From: Phaeodactylum tricornutum CCAP 1055/1
Lineage: Eukaryota; Bacillariophyta; Bacillariophyceae; Surirellales; Neidiaceae
Assembly: GCF_000150955.2 (NCBI RefSeq)
Contig: NC_011674.1
Coordinates: 744,001 to 808,000 of the forward strand
Direction of reading: 5' to 3'
DNA length: 64,000 nt
The notes under the pieces were generated by a model, which worked only from the letters and a program-made list of their open reading frames with translations, did no database searches and was not told the origin of the DNA. Every line of letters starts with the position of its first letter. Within the stretch, counting starts at the first letter, position 1. Positions 10,082-21,377 of this stretch are shown here, piece by piece. The translations under genes were made by a program, and so were the position numbers.

Positions 10082-11047
10082 TTAGTTGCCACTGTACACG
10101 GGGGATCTGCGTTCTCGGAAGGCTGCTAATCCTTCCAATCGATCTGCGGTTGGTAGCACTTGAGCGTAGCATTTCCGTTCCATTTCCAACGCCTCCTTTA
10201 CGGTCCTGGCTTCCATTCCTTTTCGAACGGCTTGTTTGGCCGCCCGGACCGCCACGGGTCCGTTGGTCGCGACCTTCCACGCCATTGCCATAGCAATTTC
10301 CAACGCCGATCCTGGTTCCACCAACTCTTCCACCATCCCTAATTGGTAAGCGGTGGTCCCATCCACACGGGCGCCTGTCATTATGAGCTTGGTTGCCTGT
10401 CCAGTGCCGATCAAGCGTGGCAAACGCTGGGTACCCCCGGCTCCCGGTATAATGGCCAGGCTTGTTTCCGGTAGGCCGAAAGTAGCAGTGGAACTAGCGA
10501 CACGCCAATCAGCAGCGAGGGCGAGCTCCAAGCCGCCGCCCAATGCGACACCCTCAACGGCAGCAATTACGGGTATCGGAAGATTGGCGACGCGGTCAAA
10601 GGTATCGCGCAAACCTGCCACGAACAATTCGGCCTGGGTGACGGACATGGCGGCGCGTTCTTTCAGATCGGCACCGGCAGAAAACGCCGTGGGTGAAGCT
10701 GTCGGGGAGGAGGCCAGTACCAGACAGCGCGTGTAGTCCGTATCTTCTGGCGATTGCTGTTCTAGTACAGTGAGTGTTTCTTGAAGCTGGCGCAGCATGG
10801 TCGATCCCATTGCGTTTGCTTTGGGCCGATTGAGAGTAAGTACGGAAACGACACCTTGAGGCACGTTTTCATTCCGCATGGACTCGAATAGAATATGTGG
10901 GGTTTCGTCATCGTCGCCACCGTTAGTTTGGAATGCACGGCTGTCAAAGCCCGACGCAGGGAACCTTGTCTTGAAAACTAGTCGTTGTAAGGCTCGACAA
11001 GGTTGTTCCGAACGCCGCCACGAATGGGATACGCGGACAAGACTCAT
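10082..11047 (-). CDS. AUH: Enoyl-CoA hydratase family, methylglutaconyl-CoA hydratase-like (AUH)
   Basis: The product has 321 residues from the ATG at 11047. The open frame upstream has no ATG. The N-terminus MSLVRVSHSWRRSEQPCRAL is basic and lacks acid residues early, typical of mitochondrial import. The crotonase fold follows: SVLTLNRPKANAMGS, the oxyanion-hole motif SAGADLKERA, GVALGGGLELALAADWRVA with one catalytic Glu and PETSLAIIPGAGGTQRLPR with the other. The late SAGADLKER and IIPGAGGTQRLPR wording is closest to AUH of leucine catabolism (3-methylglutaconyl-CoA to HMG-CoA), but a general enoyl-CoA hydratase cannot be excluded. Confidence 0.85.
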   Translation of the reverse strand: MSLVRVSHSWRRSEQPCRALQRLVFKTRFPASGFDSRAFQTNGGDDDETPHILFESMRNENVPQGVVSVLTLNRPKANAMGSTMLRQLQETLTVLEQQSPEDTDYTRCLVLASSPTASPTAFSAGADLKERAAMSVTQAELFVAGLRDTFDRVANLPIPVIAAVEGVALGGGLELALAADWRVASSTATFGLPETSLAIIPGAGGTQRLPRLIGTGQATKLIMTGARVDGTTAYQLGMVEELVEPGSALEIAMAMAWKVATNGPVAVRAAKQAVRKGMEARTVKEALEMERKCYAQVLPTADRLEGLAAFRERRSPVYSGN

Positions 11048-11906
11048 GTAAACAGATACGGGGCAACGTTTCGGCGTCCTCCTTGCCAAAAACGCGCCAG
11101 CGGCTGTATCGTGGCGCACGCGTATATATATTTGAAGAGGAGGTGAGAGGGCGCAATCGTAAAAGGCACCGTCAGAGCCATAACTCCACGGCGTCCGGAA
11201 GATTCTCTCTCGCAGGAAAACAGCAAATTGGTCCCATAAGAACCGAGACACATCAAGAATGATTCTGATGTTTCACTGACATACCCTAACCCTGATTTAT
11301 TCGAAACTAGTGTCTGACAGTGAGTCCAATACTGGCCGTGGATCTGTAGGGCTTCGCGTCTGGTCGACGTCATATTTTGATACTTCGGATTCGGCCGCCG
11401 CCAAAGAAGAACGGTGATTGGTTCCCTGTAATTAGATGAAGTAAATTACGTACACTGGATTATCTTCAAGTCCATAAGTATTAATCTGACGTATACCAAT
11501 AGTGACTCTTGACTTTCAGAAATAGATCCGGTGACGCGGAACCCCGTTGGTGAATTGTGTACACGAGCGCCGGCTCTCAGAACGCGATATGCCAATAAGA
11601 ATGGATCCTTGGTGTAGCGTCTGACGTGGTTCCCACGCCGTGAGTTCCTAACCATACATATCTCTGATAGTTTGAGGATGACGAAAGCAAGAAAACCCCA
11701 GTAACCCCGGGCCCCGTGTTCGGAAAGATCCACCGCCCTCGCCGAACGATTGCCAACCGATCGAGCCACAAAAATCATCTTACAGTTACACCTTTTACTC
11801 CCAAAGCGAAAAAAGCCATCCGCCGATAACAAAATTCGTTGCCAACTCGACTATATCACCCAAAGTCCTCCGTAAAGTCCCTGAAATACTGATTAAGTAT
11901 AACGTC
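11048..11906. other. Divergent intergenic region, about 860 nt
   Basis: This lies between the AUH-like start (minus) and the cyclin start (plus) and probably holds both promoters. A CTGACAGTGAGTCC word lies near 11313-11326. A 128-codon minus ORF (11446-11832) has no recognisable domain and poor composition, and I do not call it. Confidence 0.45.
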
Positions 11907-12956
11907 ATGATGAAACAGCAACATTCCCAGCAAGAAGACCAAATTTTCGACCTGTTGGGGGTCATGATTCGTCAAGAACGTACGCGATATCGGGTTGTCA
12001 ACTACCTCCAACGCGAGATGGTGTACGAATGCCAGCAGCAGCAATCCCAGTATGTGGTTGAAGCGTGCGCCAGTATCACTAACAACCAATACGCCGTCAA
12101 AAAATCCCAATCTTCGACCTCTCTGCGAGACGTCCAAGGCGACGTTGGCAATTCCAGCCCCCGATCGGCGCGAACGACTTCGGGCCCCTTGAGGATTGAA
12201 TCTACAGCGTCCCCAGTTTCCGACCGAGCCGTCCAGTTTTCTTTCTGGCGACAGCAAATGTTCGACTGGGCTTGTATGGTGACGGACTGTTTCAGTATCG
12301 ATCGGGAAGTTGTCGCGGCTAGTTTCAATCTTTTGGATCGATACGTTGCCCGCGAACTATCATCGCACTCGTCATCAACTTGTCCGGATGATTACTCGCC
12401 GGCGTTGGTGTCCCCAATTTCGCGCGAAGACTTTCAACTATTCAGTATGACGTGTCTGTACATTACCGTGAAGATTCTCGAACCCTATCCGCGCAAGCTC
12501 AGTTTGGAGGCTTTGGTGGACATGTCGCGAGGATTCTACACACCGGACGATATTGCCGTTACCGAACGCGAAATAATGACTGCTCTTTCCTGGCACTTGC
12601 ATCCTCCAACCGCTATTGGCTTTTCACGAATGTACTGGTCTCTGCTGGCGTCTACGGACGCGACTGAACCTAGCTCTGCGGTCCAAACGACCTGTGCGAC
12701 GCTGACGGAACTCGCGGTCGCTAACGCTGAATTCATCGACAGTCCGCCTTCACTCGTGGGATTGGCTGCCACCGTGCTCGCCTACCGACTGCCGGCCAAT
12801 ACCAATGCCCATGATACTGATCAGAATGGATGTTCCGCTGCGGTTCACGAAGCGCAGGCTCGCTTGCTGCTCGCCAAACTCGCTCCTCTGGTGGAACCCC
12901 AGGCACAACAGTTTCATGCCATATACACGCAACTGGAAGCTTTGTATGGAAATTGA
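11907..12956 (+). CDS. Cyclin, diatom-type
   Basis: The product has 349 residues. A cyclin box lies at about residues 105-240: FSFWRQQMFDWACMVTDCFSIDREVVAASFNLLDRYV, then FQLFSMTCLYITVKILE and EREIMTALSWHLHPPTAIGF. The first helices and the LSWHLHPPT motif match the cyclin N-terminal fold. A shorter, weaker C-terminal fold follows. The N-terminal 100 residues are Gln/Ser-rich with no clear destruction box. Diatoms have an expanded lineage-specific cyclin group (dsCYC) with this organisation, so membership is likely, but the exact member cannot be told. A role in coupling environmental signals to CDK activity is inferred. Confidence 0.85.
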   Translation: MMKQQHSQQEDQIFDLLGVMIRQERTRYRVVNYLQREMVYECQQQQSQYVVEACASITNNQYAVKKSQSSTSLRDVQGDVGNSSPRSARTTSGPLRIESTASPVSDRAVQFSFWRQQMFDWACMVTDCFSIDREVVAASFNLLDRYVARELSSHSSSTCPDDYSPALVSPISREDFQLFSMTCLYITVKILEPYPRKLSLEALVDMSRGFYTPDDIAVTEREIMTALSWHLHPPTAIGFSRMYWSLLASTDATEPSSAVQTTCATLTELAVANAEFIDSPPSLVGLAATVLAYRLPANTNAHDTDQNGCSAAVHEAQARLLLAKLAPLVEPQAQQFHAIYTQLEALYGN

Positions 12957-13293
12957 AGCAATCCTTTATTGCCCCCGCTACCTCGAACACTATCATTTCC
13001 CACCACGCTACCGCCGCTGTCCTACCTAGGTGGCTGGCATTCGCAAAGTACTGTTTATACCTCTCGCTGACGTTTGCCCTCCTGCCACACAACGGTGGCC
13101 GCTCTACTACTCCAGATCGACCAATTCTATAAAATAACAAACAAGAGTTGGCTGCTTTCCGAGAAAATTCTCTTAGAAAGCTTATGTTTGAAAATATGAT
13201 CACGAATGGAAACGTGCTTTCCCAATTTTTTATGAACTGATATGTCTTTTCGATATATGAGACAAACTTGACGTATGAGACAAACTCCCTCTT
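12957..13293. other. Convergent 3' intergenic region, 337 nt
   Basis: It lies between the cyclin and Rdx-protein 3' ends. A 13-nt direct repeat (tatgagacaaact) occurs twice within about 35 nt at 13255-13287. No gene is seen. Confidence 0.45.
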
Positions 13294-14316
13294 CTACATA
13301 ACGCCAAAGTAAGCTCTGGCTTCCGCTGCCTCGTCCTCGTCCATGGACGTATCTTCCTGGTTTCGTTCCCTTTGCCTTGCATCAGTCAATGGCTGATCTA
13401 ATCGCAGTTGCCTCCGAATGCATTGTTCGATTTCTTCCGGTTCCGGAAACCGTTGTTCCGTAGCACGATCCCACAAAATTGCATCGTCTAGCCACACAAC
13501 GAAACTCCCTCCCTTGGCCGGTGGTCGACTAGGTGCCAACGTGATGCTGCTCAAGTCTCCCAACGTGTTCGACATTTCTTGTGCTAAGTAAGCGGCGCGT
13601 AATAGCCACCGACATCCCGTGCAGTAATAAATCATAAGGTGCGGTGCCGCGGCATTTGAAACGCGAGGAAGACATTCCGAGGCGGCTTTCGACCTGTTTG
13701 CGGAGGAAGTTCTATCCAAGTTCAGAATCTCAGGCTTGCTGCTTTGAGGGCTGCTTTTGGTGCTTGATCTGTCGACTACCTGTTCTCGTCGATCAGTGGT
13801 ATCGCTGTGACCCAGAAAGCGTGATGGGTCGATGCGATCTCGCACACGCTGCTTCAGCTCTCTCGTATCAGGAAAATCGTTCCCGGCTTGCTGCTTCCAC
13901 AGAATTTCACTGGAATTACTGCTGTGCAAACTAACGACGAAGTCGCTGCCTCCTGCTGTCTTTAAAGATTTCGCTGTTACCGTAACGCAGGCGAGACTGT
14001 TTTCATCGGCAAAGGTCGTTAACAGCTCTTGCGCATACCAAAAACCACGCAAGCTCCACCTTCTTCCAGAGTTGTATTCAATACCGATTTGAAATATGTC
14101 AACGGTTTCCGAATCGTTGGTCGCAAGGCAACGCTTCCACACGTTGGCCCTTCCCGGAGCGAACAAACGTTTGTGTTGTCGGGGCCGTAGTAGACTGTAA
14201 GAAAAATGGGAAACTTGGAAGCGACTGTCGCTCTTGACAGGAAAACTGCCGATGGCTGAAAAAGAAGTCGTTGAGCCGAACAGCAAGCATAGTATGGGTA
14301 CTTTGATGCCTCTCAT
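13294..14316 (-). CDS. Tandem Rdx-domain (SelW/SelT-like) protein with plastid-type leader
   Basis: The product has about 340 residues from the ATG at 14316, chosen because MRGIKVPILCLLFGSTTSFSA is a signal peptide with a TSF motif. In-frame ATGs at 14370, 14391 and 14436 also exist. Two related units follow. The C-terminal unit reads IYYCTGCRWLLRAAYLAQEM, then KGGSFVVWLDDAILWDR, the Rdx thioredoxin-like fold with an intact CxxC. The N-terminal unit keeps the shape (IEYNSGRRWSLRGFWYAQEL, then SDFVVSLHSS..ILWKQ) but has NSGR where CxxC should be, so it is redox-dead. The linker is Ser-rich. A plastid or secretory thiol-redox role is inferred. Neither Cys is replaced by a TGA codon. Confidence 0.8.
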   Translation of the reverse strand: MRGIKVPILCLLFGSTTSFSAIGSFPVKSDSRFQVSHFSYSLLRPRQHKRLFAPGRANVWKRCLATNDSETVDIFQIGIEYNSGRRWSLRGFWYAQELLTTFADENSLACVTVTAKSLKTAGGSDFVVSLHSSNSSEILWKQQAGNDFPDTRELKQRVRDRIDPSRFLGHSDTTDRREQVVDRSSTKSSPQSSKPEILNLDRTSSANRSKAASECLPRVSNAAAPHLMIYYCTGCRWLLRAAYLAQEMSNTLGDLSSITLAPSRPPAKGGSFVVWLDDAILWDRATEQRFPEPEEIEQCIRRQLRLDQPLTDARQRERNQEDTSMDEDEAAEARAYFGVM

Positions 14317-14568
14317 TGTTGTGCCCGGACGAGTATCTGTGTTTCGTCCCTGTAAAATCGCTCGGTTCATTTTTACCAACTGCGAATGCATATTATTAAC
14401 GTAATGTAAGACGAAACGAATTTCGCTTTTGCCCATCCGTCTGTCCGCCGTTTCGTGGTTTGGTACAGCTAGTTCGGTCTTTTAGTACTGTTTATTGCTA
14501 GCTAGATAATGCCGGGTCACACACAGCAGCAATCGCCGTAAAAAGATATATGACACCTGCCGAGTCTC

Positions 14569-16368
14569 TTATTGAATAGCGGCTTTCCACAACGGAGGAA
14601 CCAGGTGCTCTGGCAGAGGAATGGTATGGCGGAAGGCATTTTTCAAATGGAGGTCGCTGGTGTACGCTTTTTCGACCCATCCTATTGCACTCCTGGGGAC
14701 ATGAGTGTCAATGTACAGTTTCTTCCTAGGCGTTTTTGGGTCAAATGTATAGTCGTATGAATCAAAGTTCAATGACACCTCGTACTCATCGTCGCCTTTG
14801 GCGTTCTTTTCTCGCTTCAGAATGTGACAGTTGACGTTGCCCTCGGGCCAATCAAAATCAGGTTGTTTCCATCGCATCACGCCGAAGTCGCGTTCCCAGT
14901 TTGGCGTGAAACAGGTGTTGGCTAAATTTTCTGGATAAGGCCTGTTCTTTTGCTCCTCGACTGTCCGTACTGGCTCAGTATTATCCATTTCTTCGGGGTA
15001 GACATATCGATCGGCGCCATCGACAGGTTTCCAATTTTCCGCATGCTGATCCCATGCTTGCTCCCATTCCGACCCATAGTCTAGAAATAGTTCTTCTCCT
15101 TCGGCAATGTCTCGTGTAGCAACTACTTCCAAAATGATACCACCCGGTTTGTCGAGTTTAAAATAATCGTCCAGCTCCACAGTGAGCCATTCCTTATGGT
15201 GATATGGGTTCGTCGACCATCGCAATTCGACGTTTGTTTTTTGGCTACTGTGGTTGATCAAATTTACCCCAGGGCCATACGGAAACAGAAGAATGTCGGT
15301 TCCGCGCGGCTGGAAGCAGTAGTTGACGAATAGGGCTTCTGGTTTTTGTCGCGCAAACGCTTTTCGGCTGGGAAAGCTTTGTAACGGGGCGGGGGCCACA
15401 AGCTGGCCTTTGGCGAGACGTCGCGAAGCAAACGCTCCACGGCCCATTTGCGGATCGACTGCCTGCTGGATTTTGATATTGTCAATACACATGCCGTTCT
15501 CGAGCAGCCAAGCGGGATCGTGCTTGGGTGCCACGTACTTTTTCCCCTTTTGGTACGGAAAATCGCCGTAGTCGATCGCTGACCACAAAATTAGAATACA
15601 CGACGTGAGCGGTGTGTTTCGGCAGGCAATATAAACGGTAAACTGTGTATATTGGTAATTTAACTTACTGAGCTCTGCTCCTGCCGTAATATCTTGAATA
15701 GCCTTCGACCAGATTCCAAAATAGTGCGAAACCGCTCCGGCGCCGGCGTGCGTCGCCCGGTGCAGACCCGCATTCGTGTTCACATTTTGAGGCATAAGCT
15801 TGGATGTACTGACCCCTGGAGGCATGGAGTTGAACCTAGCATACCAAGCGGATGAATTGTGAGAGATATTGGAAAACGGGCGGCAAAAACCCAAAATTCG
15901 GTTCTTGTCCATCCATTATGTCGATTGGTTGTGTTGCACTTACAGTGTGGCAAAGCCCTCGCATGCCGCACGCGGATTCTTTCCTTCAAAATCTCCGTTA
16001 AAGACGTCTCGCGCCCAGCTGTGTGTCTCGAAATCGGTGCCTTTTGGAGTGTCGGCTACGTAGATGCAGAGATCGGCCATGGATTGCGCAAAGTCACCCT
16101 TCTTGATGTCGATGGCAGTGTATAGACCCAGGCCTCCGTGGGGAATGGCCGATTCCGCCAAGAAAAAGCGACAAGACGCAGTGTCTGGCCGGAAACGTAG
16201 CGATGGAGTATTGGCAATCAATCTTGGTGCGCTCGTTCTCTGGAGAGTGTTGAATCCGATCAGGATTACGCATACCACGACGAGGACGGAAGCAGTGAGG
16301 AGCGCCAACGGCCGTTTCAAAAATCGATAACCATATCGAGCGCGAGAAGCTGTATTGATGGATACCAT
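14569..16368 (-). CDS. Membrane-anchored protein with two SET-type domains, two introns
   Basis: I model exons 16368-15944, 15835-15669 and 15578-14569 (introns of 108 and 90 nt, GTAAGT donors, TAG and CAG acceptors); the joined frame gives 533 residues. Splicing the second intron restores AGAELTIDYGD, the SET C-terminal signature. A signal anchor lies at residues about 22-42 (LALLTASVLVVVCVILIGF). SET unit 1 runs from HGGLGLYTAIDIKKGD through FNSMPPG to LTIDYGD. SET unit 2 runs from MGRGAFASRRLAKGQ through GPGVNLINHSS to EGEELFLDYGSEWE. Unit 2 has the NHS motif and is the likelier catalytic one. A C-terminal region of about 150 residues is unassigned. Lysine methylation in the ER lumen or plastid envelope is inferred; the substrate is unknown. 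Confidence 0.8.
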
Positions 16369-17046
16369 GACCGCAGTATCTTATTGGGATGACAACAGCC
16401 AAATAGGGAAATGCAGGCTGCTATCGGTCACGTCTAATGGGAGTTTGTCGGGTCCCGGCGCGATGCCGTTGAAAAAAAGAGGACAAGCGAACGTTGGTTT
16501 CCAATTTTTCCGTTTTTTGCATAAAATGAATTGATTCGCGTTTCTCGCGCGGTTGAGCAACTGCACACTGTATTCTTGGCTGGTCGTGAAGATAAGCGAC
16601 CCAAGACTGTGCAATGGGGCAATTGAACAGAACAGGATTTGATATGTCCCGGAACCGTTAAGAAAATATCCGTGAATATACTTATGATTGCTTTGAGATT
16701 TATATATAGACCATATCCAACCAAACTACTGCTTAATCACGGCCTTCAAGAATGATTTCAAATTTTCTATTTCGCTCCGGGGGTTCCCGTTTCGAACTCC
16801 GTCGCAGGATTCTCTGTGTGACGACTGACACCAGAGGAGGCTTGACAGTTTCGTAGTTTGAGAACGGCCCTGTCAGCCTCGCCCTTCCCCCGGTTGTTGG
16901 ACCAAGTCACAGTGACTCGAGCACCCCTCCCCCGACAAAGTGTTAATGATGGAATCATCCGACCCTTCGACTAGAGCGATGCACACGATTGGTGTCTGTT
17001 GACGATATCAGAGAGGGAATCGTAACCGTAGTTATTGCGTGTACGT
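16369..17046. other. Divergent intergenic region, about 680 nt
   Basis: It probably holds the promoters of the double-SET gene (minus) and the SDR gene (plus). I see no ORF with domain content and no tRNA. Confidence 0.45.
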
Positions 17047-17880
17047 ATGCCGGTCACCAACTTGCTTCTCGTGATCACGGGCGCATCACGCGGACTCGGT
17101 CGGGCGATAGCGAACGAATTTTGCGGACCGTCCCTGTCGGGCTATTGGCCCTCACTCCGGTACATACGTGCGGTATTGATTGCTCGTTCCACGAGCGGCT
17201 TGGAAGAAACACGCACGGCTATCGAAGCAAATACTAGAAAGAGCGATCTGAACATTCGCGTCGACCTGCATTCCATCGACCTGTCCGACCTCAATACACT
17301 GGATCATAAACTCGATGCAGTATTTCAGCAGATCCAGAACGACCAAATCAAGTACGATCGAGTTGTATTGGTAAACAACGCAGGAAGCCTTGGTGCATTG
17401 GGTCCGTGTTTGGAAAGTCCGTCCCTGAGCGATATGCGTCAAACGGTGGATTTCAACGTCACCTCGGCCCTTTGGACAACGGTCCGTTTTGGCCGTTTCA
17501 TCCGTGACGACGAGCGAACGAACGACGCAACCACCACGATCGTCAACATCTCGTCGCTGGTGGCGGTACAGCCCTTCCCGACCATGGCAATCTATTCGGC
17601 TGTGAAAGCTGCACGCGATTCGTATCAGGAAGCTTTTGCCCAAGAATTGAATGGTGATACAAACGTTAAATTTCTCAACTACGCACCCGGTCCTCTGGAA
17701 ACAGACATGGCCAACGAGTTGCGCAAAGATGCCAGACTGGATGACAATCTAAAGCCGCACTTTCAGAAAACATTGATTGATCCGAACGCTTCTGCCAAGA
17801 CGCTAGCTCGCTTGGTTGCAGAAAACTCGTTCGAGAGCGGCAAACATATTGACTATTTTGATCTTCAGTCCGAATCCTAG
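17047..17880 (+). CDS. SPR: Short-chain dehydrogenase, sepiapterin reductase-like
   Basis: The product has 277 residues from the ATG at 17047. The Rossmann cofactor motif TGASRGLGRAIA is followed by LIARST, a basic/Ser environment that suits NADPH. NNAG, ISSLVAVQPFPTMAIYSAVKAARD (catalytic Ser, Tyr and Lys) and LNYAPGPLETDMANELR complete the SDR core. The APGPLETDM and KAARD wording is characteristic of sepiapterin reductase, the last step of tetrahydrobiopterin synthesis. No targeting peptide is seen, so it is probably cytosolic. Another carbonyl-reducing SDR is the alternative. Confidence 0.85.
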   Translation: MPVTNLLLVITGASRGLGRAIANEFCGPSLSGYWPSLRYIRAVLIARSTSGLEETRTAIEANTRKSDLNIRVDLHSIDLSDLNTLDHKLDAVFQQIQNDQIKYDRVVLVNNAGSLGALGPCLESPSLSDMRQTVDFNVTSALWTTVRFGRFIRDDERTNDATTTIVNISSLVAVQPFPTMAIYSAVKAARDSYQEAFAQELNGDTNVKFLNYAPGPLETDMANELRKDARLDDNLKPHFQKTLIDPNASAKTLARLVAENSFESGKHIDYFDLQSES

Positions 17881-18560
17881 GTCGAGCATTGTGGATTGGA
17901 TCTCCACCGCCTGAAACTAGTGGGAGTATTGGAAAAAAATCCGCTCCAATTATTCAGCCTCAAAATCCATATAAAATTTTCTCTGTGCAAGTGTGTTTAT
18001 AATGACAGTATTGTTGATTGTGAGGTATTGGGCGGCTTACAGTTTACTTTAAGCTGCCTAACAGTTAGGAGAGACTGAAGACTCGATATTATGACGGTCG
18101 GGAAGCTGTTGTTACGTTGTCTGACTGTGAGTATGACAAGCCCGGTCTGCGCAGTTCCAGAAACAGTGTCAATTATGCTGTCGTCTGATTTCTGTCCTAC
18201 GACGACGCCGCCCCGGCGTGCGTAGTGCTCACATTCAAAAGGAATCCATTTTGTGGAACCAGTACTGTACTTTTCTGTATGTAGCATTTACGAAGCGTTT
18301 TGTACTAGACTGAAATCCGGCGCACCCTGTGTTTCGAACTGGGCCCGGACGCTGGACCCCGACAGAGCGCACACATCTCTCTCTCAACAGGTACGAGACG
18401 CTTTCCTCACCATGACGGCGATTCCGCACCGATTCATCGGCGTTCCCTTTCTCTCTGTTAGTGATCTAGGTTATCCTTCCTCTCCGCATGTCTTTCTAAC
18501 GATCGTCTTTCTATTATCTGCCAATTCATAGCCGAGAATCGTATAATCGTAGTTTCCATC
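17881..18560. other. Intergenic, 680 nt upstream of histone H1
   Basis: It holds the H1 5' region. A TGACTGTGAGTATGAC word occurs at 18121-18136, similar to words near other starts. Several short ORFs in both strands have no domains. Confidence 0.4.
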
Positions 18561-19103
18561 ATGTCGTACAAAGCCGGTATCGAAGAAGCCATTACGGACC
18601 TTAAGGACCGCACGGGTTCGAGTATGATTGCGATTCGCAAGTACATGCAATCCAAACTTCCCGCCGATAAGAAGTGGCAGAACGCTGTCTTTCTGTCCAG
18701 TCTCAAGAGCGGAGTCGCCGCTGGTGACTTTGTTCAGGTCAAAAACTCGTACAAGATCTCGGCCGACTACAAGAAAAAGAAGGCTGCCGCGGTCAAGAAA
18801 GCTGCTGCTCCCAAGAAGGTCGCCCCGAAGAAGAAGGCGCCTACCGCGAAAAAGAGTACGGCCGCGAAGAAGAAGACCACGGCACCCAAAAAGACCACCG
18901 CGCCGAAGAAAAAGGCTCCGACCGCCAAGAAGGCCACTACGGCACCCAAGAAGACTGCCACAAAGAAGGCCACCGCGCCGAAGAAAAAGGCAGCCACCGC
19001 CAAGAAGCCGGCGGCGCCCAAGGCGACAAAGCCGAAGGCTGCTCCCAAAAAGAAGGCAGCCTCTAAGAAGGACGCTGCTCCCAAGCCAGCTGAAACCAAA
19101 TAA
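18561..19103 (+). CDS. H1: Linker histone H1
   Basis: The product has 180 residues with no intron. Residues 1-70 form a winged-helix globular domain (YKAGIEEAITDLKDRTGSSM, AIRKYMQSKLP, FLSSLKSGVAAGDFVQVKNSYKIS). Residues 72-180 are almost only Lys, Ala, Pro and Thr, with repeated APKK and TAKK units, the DNA-compacting tail. A histone-type 3' stem-loop starts 74 nt after the stop. It is the first of five histone genes in the window and is not part of the duplicated segments. Confidence 0.95.
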   Translation: MSYKAGIEEAITDLKDRTGSSMIAIRKYMQSKLPADKKWQNAVFLSSLKSGVAAGDFVQVKNSYKISADYKKKKAAAVKKAAAPKKVAPKKKAPTAKKSTAAKKKTTAPKKTTAPKKKAPTAKKATTAPKKTATKKATAPKKKAATAKKPAAPKATKPKAAPKKKAASKKDAAPKPAETK

Positions 19104-19176
19104 ATATTTGGCTTGACTGAGAGCTTGCACTCTAGCTGTGCCTGACGCATCCAGTGTCAGTATAGCAACCAAAACC

Positions 19177-19197
19177 GGATTTTCTAAAATCCACCCA
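19177..19197 (+). promoter_or_regulatory. Histone mRNA 3' stem-loop (H1)
   Basis: GGATTT, loop TCTA, AAATCC, then ACCCA. A 6-bp stem with a UYUN-type 4-nt loop and the trailing ACCCA match the SLBP-bound histone 3' element; the bases before it (CAAAACC) are also typical. It lies 74 nt after the H1 stop. Confidence 0.85.
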
Positions 19198-19466
19198 ACC
19201 CACAAAGGCAGTCAATTGTATCCTCTTATTGTACAATCAAGCAGTGAACTTCTTTTTGCGTATCTCTTTTTCTTTATTTGGTCATAATCGTTTTCTATTA
19301 ATAACTATTACCGGTACGAGGAAAGTGTGCCTGTACACGTTGTTTTCCTATCGGCTTACACAGTCAAAAATTAAGTATCGTAAGAAACCTTGAAATTGTG
19401 TACAGGTTTTATGAATAATTTACAGTATCGTATCATCACTTGATACTTGACGAAATGATAGTAAAG

Positions 19467-19497
19467 ACAAATGGTTGTGGTGCCCACAACCATTTGT
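19467..19497. repeat. Perfect inverted repeat, 14-bp arms, 3-nt loop
   Basis: The left arm acaaatggttgtgg (19467-19480) and right arm ccacaaccatttgt (19484-19497) are exactly complementary around tgc. It lies in the spacer between H1 and the FkbM relic. It could be a transcript-end hairpin or a remnant of a small mobile element; nothing shows which. Confidence 0.7.
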
Positions 19498-19509
19498 GTG
19501 TCACTAATT

Positions 19510-19670
19510 CATACATCCTGCAAAAGTAGGGAGGCACGCCATGGCCAGATACACCGTCTCTTTTACCCATGGATGAGTCCTTGGTGGACAAACTAGCCGT
19601 GCTTATACGGAAGGGTAGAAAACATGGCTATTTGAATCTATGGTGGGTACGTCCTGAGGTCAAAGTATAA
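19510..19670 (+). pseudogene. Relic of FkbM methyltransferase 3' end
   Basis: From 19551 to the TAA at 19668-19670 this reads TPSLLPMDESLVDKLAVL..RPEVKV, the exact end of the FkbM protein encoded at 33648-34844. Upstream of 19551 similarity fades (gcaaaagtagggaggca here against gcataagtacggaggca there). It has no start and is only the tail of the gene, left next to H3 by the inverted duplication described separately. Confidence 0.85.
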
Positions 19671-19742
19671 CCATAAAAGGAATTTGACCACAAACAGATA
19701 CAAGTCTGCATTCCGAGATATTTGAATGATTCTTTGGTTGTG

Positions 19743-19763
19743 TGGGTGGATTTTAGAAAATCC
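19743..19763 (-). promoter_or_regulatory. Histone mRNA 3' stem-loop (first H3)
   Basis: On the minus strand this is the same 6-bp stem, TCTA loop and ACCCA trailer as the other histone genes, beginning 74 nt after the H3 stop. Confidence 0.85.
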
Positions 19764-19836
19764 GGTTTTTGGTTTGAATGCAGGGGTCATAGAGCCTCGC
19801 GGTGCATCGAGTAGTCTCTCAGAGACACTACATTGT

Positions 19837-21081
<1,245 letters not shown>

Positions 21082-21159
21082 GCTTGCGCTTGATCCTCGA
21101 CTTTGTGGCTCGTCTTTAAAACCTTGGAACGATTATATACAATCACCAACTCAAAAACC

Positions 21160-21180
21160 GGATTTTCTAAAATCCACCCA
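21160..21180 (+). promoter_or_regulatory. Histone mRNA 3' stem-loop (first H4)
   Basis: GGATTT, TCTA, AAATCC and ACCCA, preceded by CAAAAACC, begin 79 nt after the H4 stop. The duplicated H4 unit ends about 11 nt past this element. Confidence 0.85.
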
Positions 21181-21377
21181 AACAACCAAAGAAAGTTTGC
21201 CGAACTATGCTGATGGTGTGTGTAGGAAAATAAGTCACAATATATTGAGAATACTTCACTATTCTAATATCACTAGATGTATACATTTTTCCTGATTACT
21301 CCTGCCTGCGCTTAGATGCATGTATTAAATACTATAGATTCGGCAGTTGCTACGACATGCAGTGGGTTTTGTAGCTT

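Noticed and set aside
11446-11832. 128-codon minus ORF between AUH and cyclin
   Set aside because: No domain, odd composition and no support from context; long ORFs occur by chance in GC-balanced spacers.
16780-16815. Possible tRNA T-arm (TTCGAA with flanking G/C runs)
   Set aside because: The flanking bases do not pair into a 5-bp stem and no acceptor or anticodon arm is found. A similar TTCGAA at 18335 fails for the same reason.
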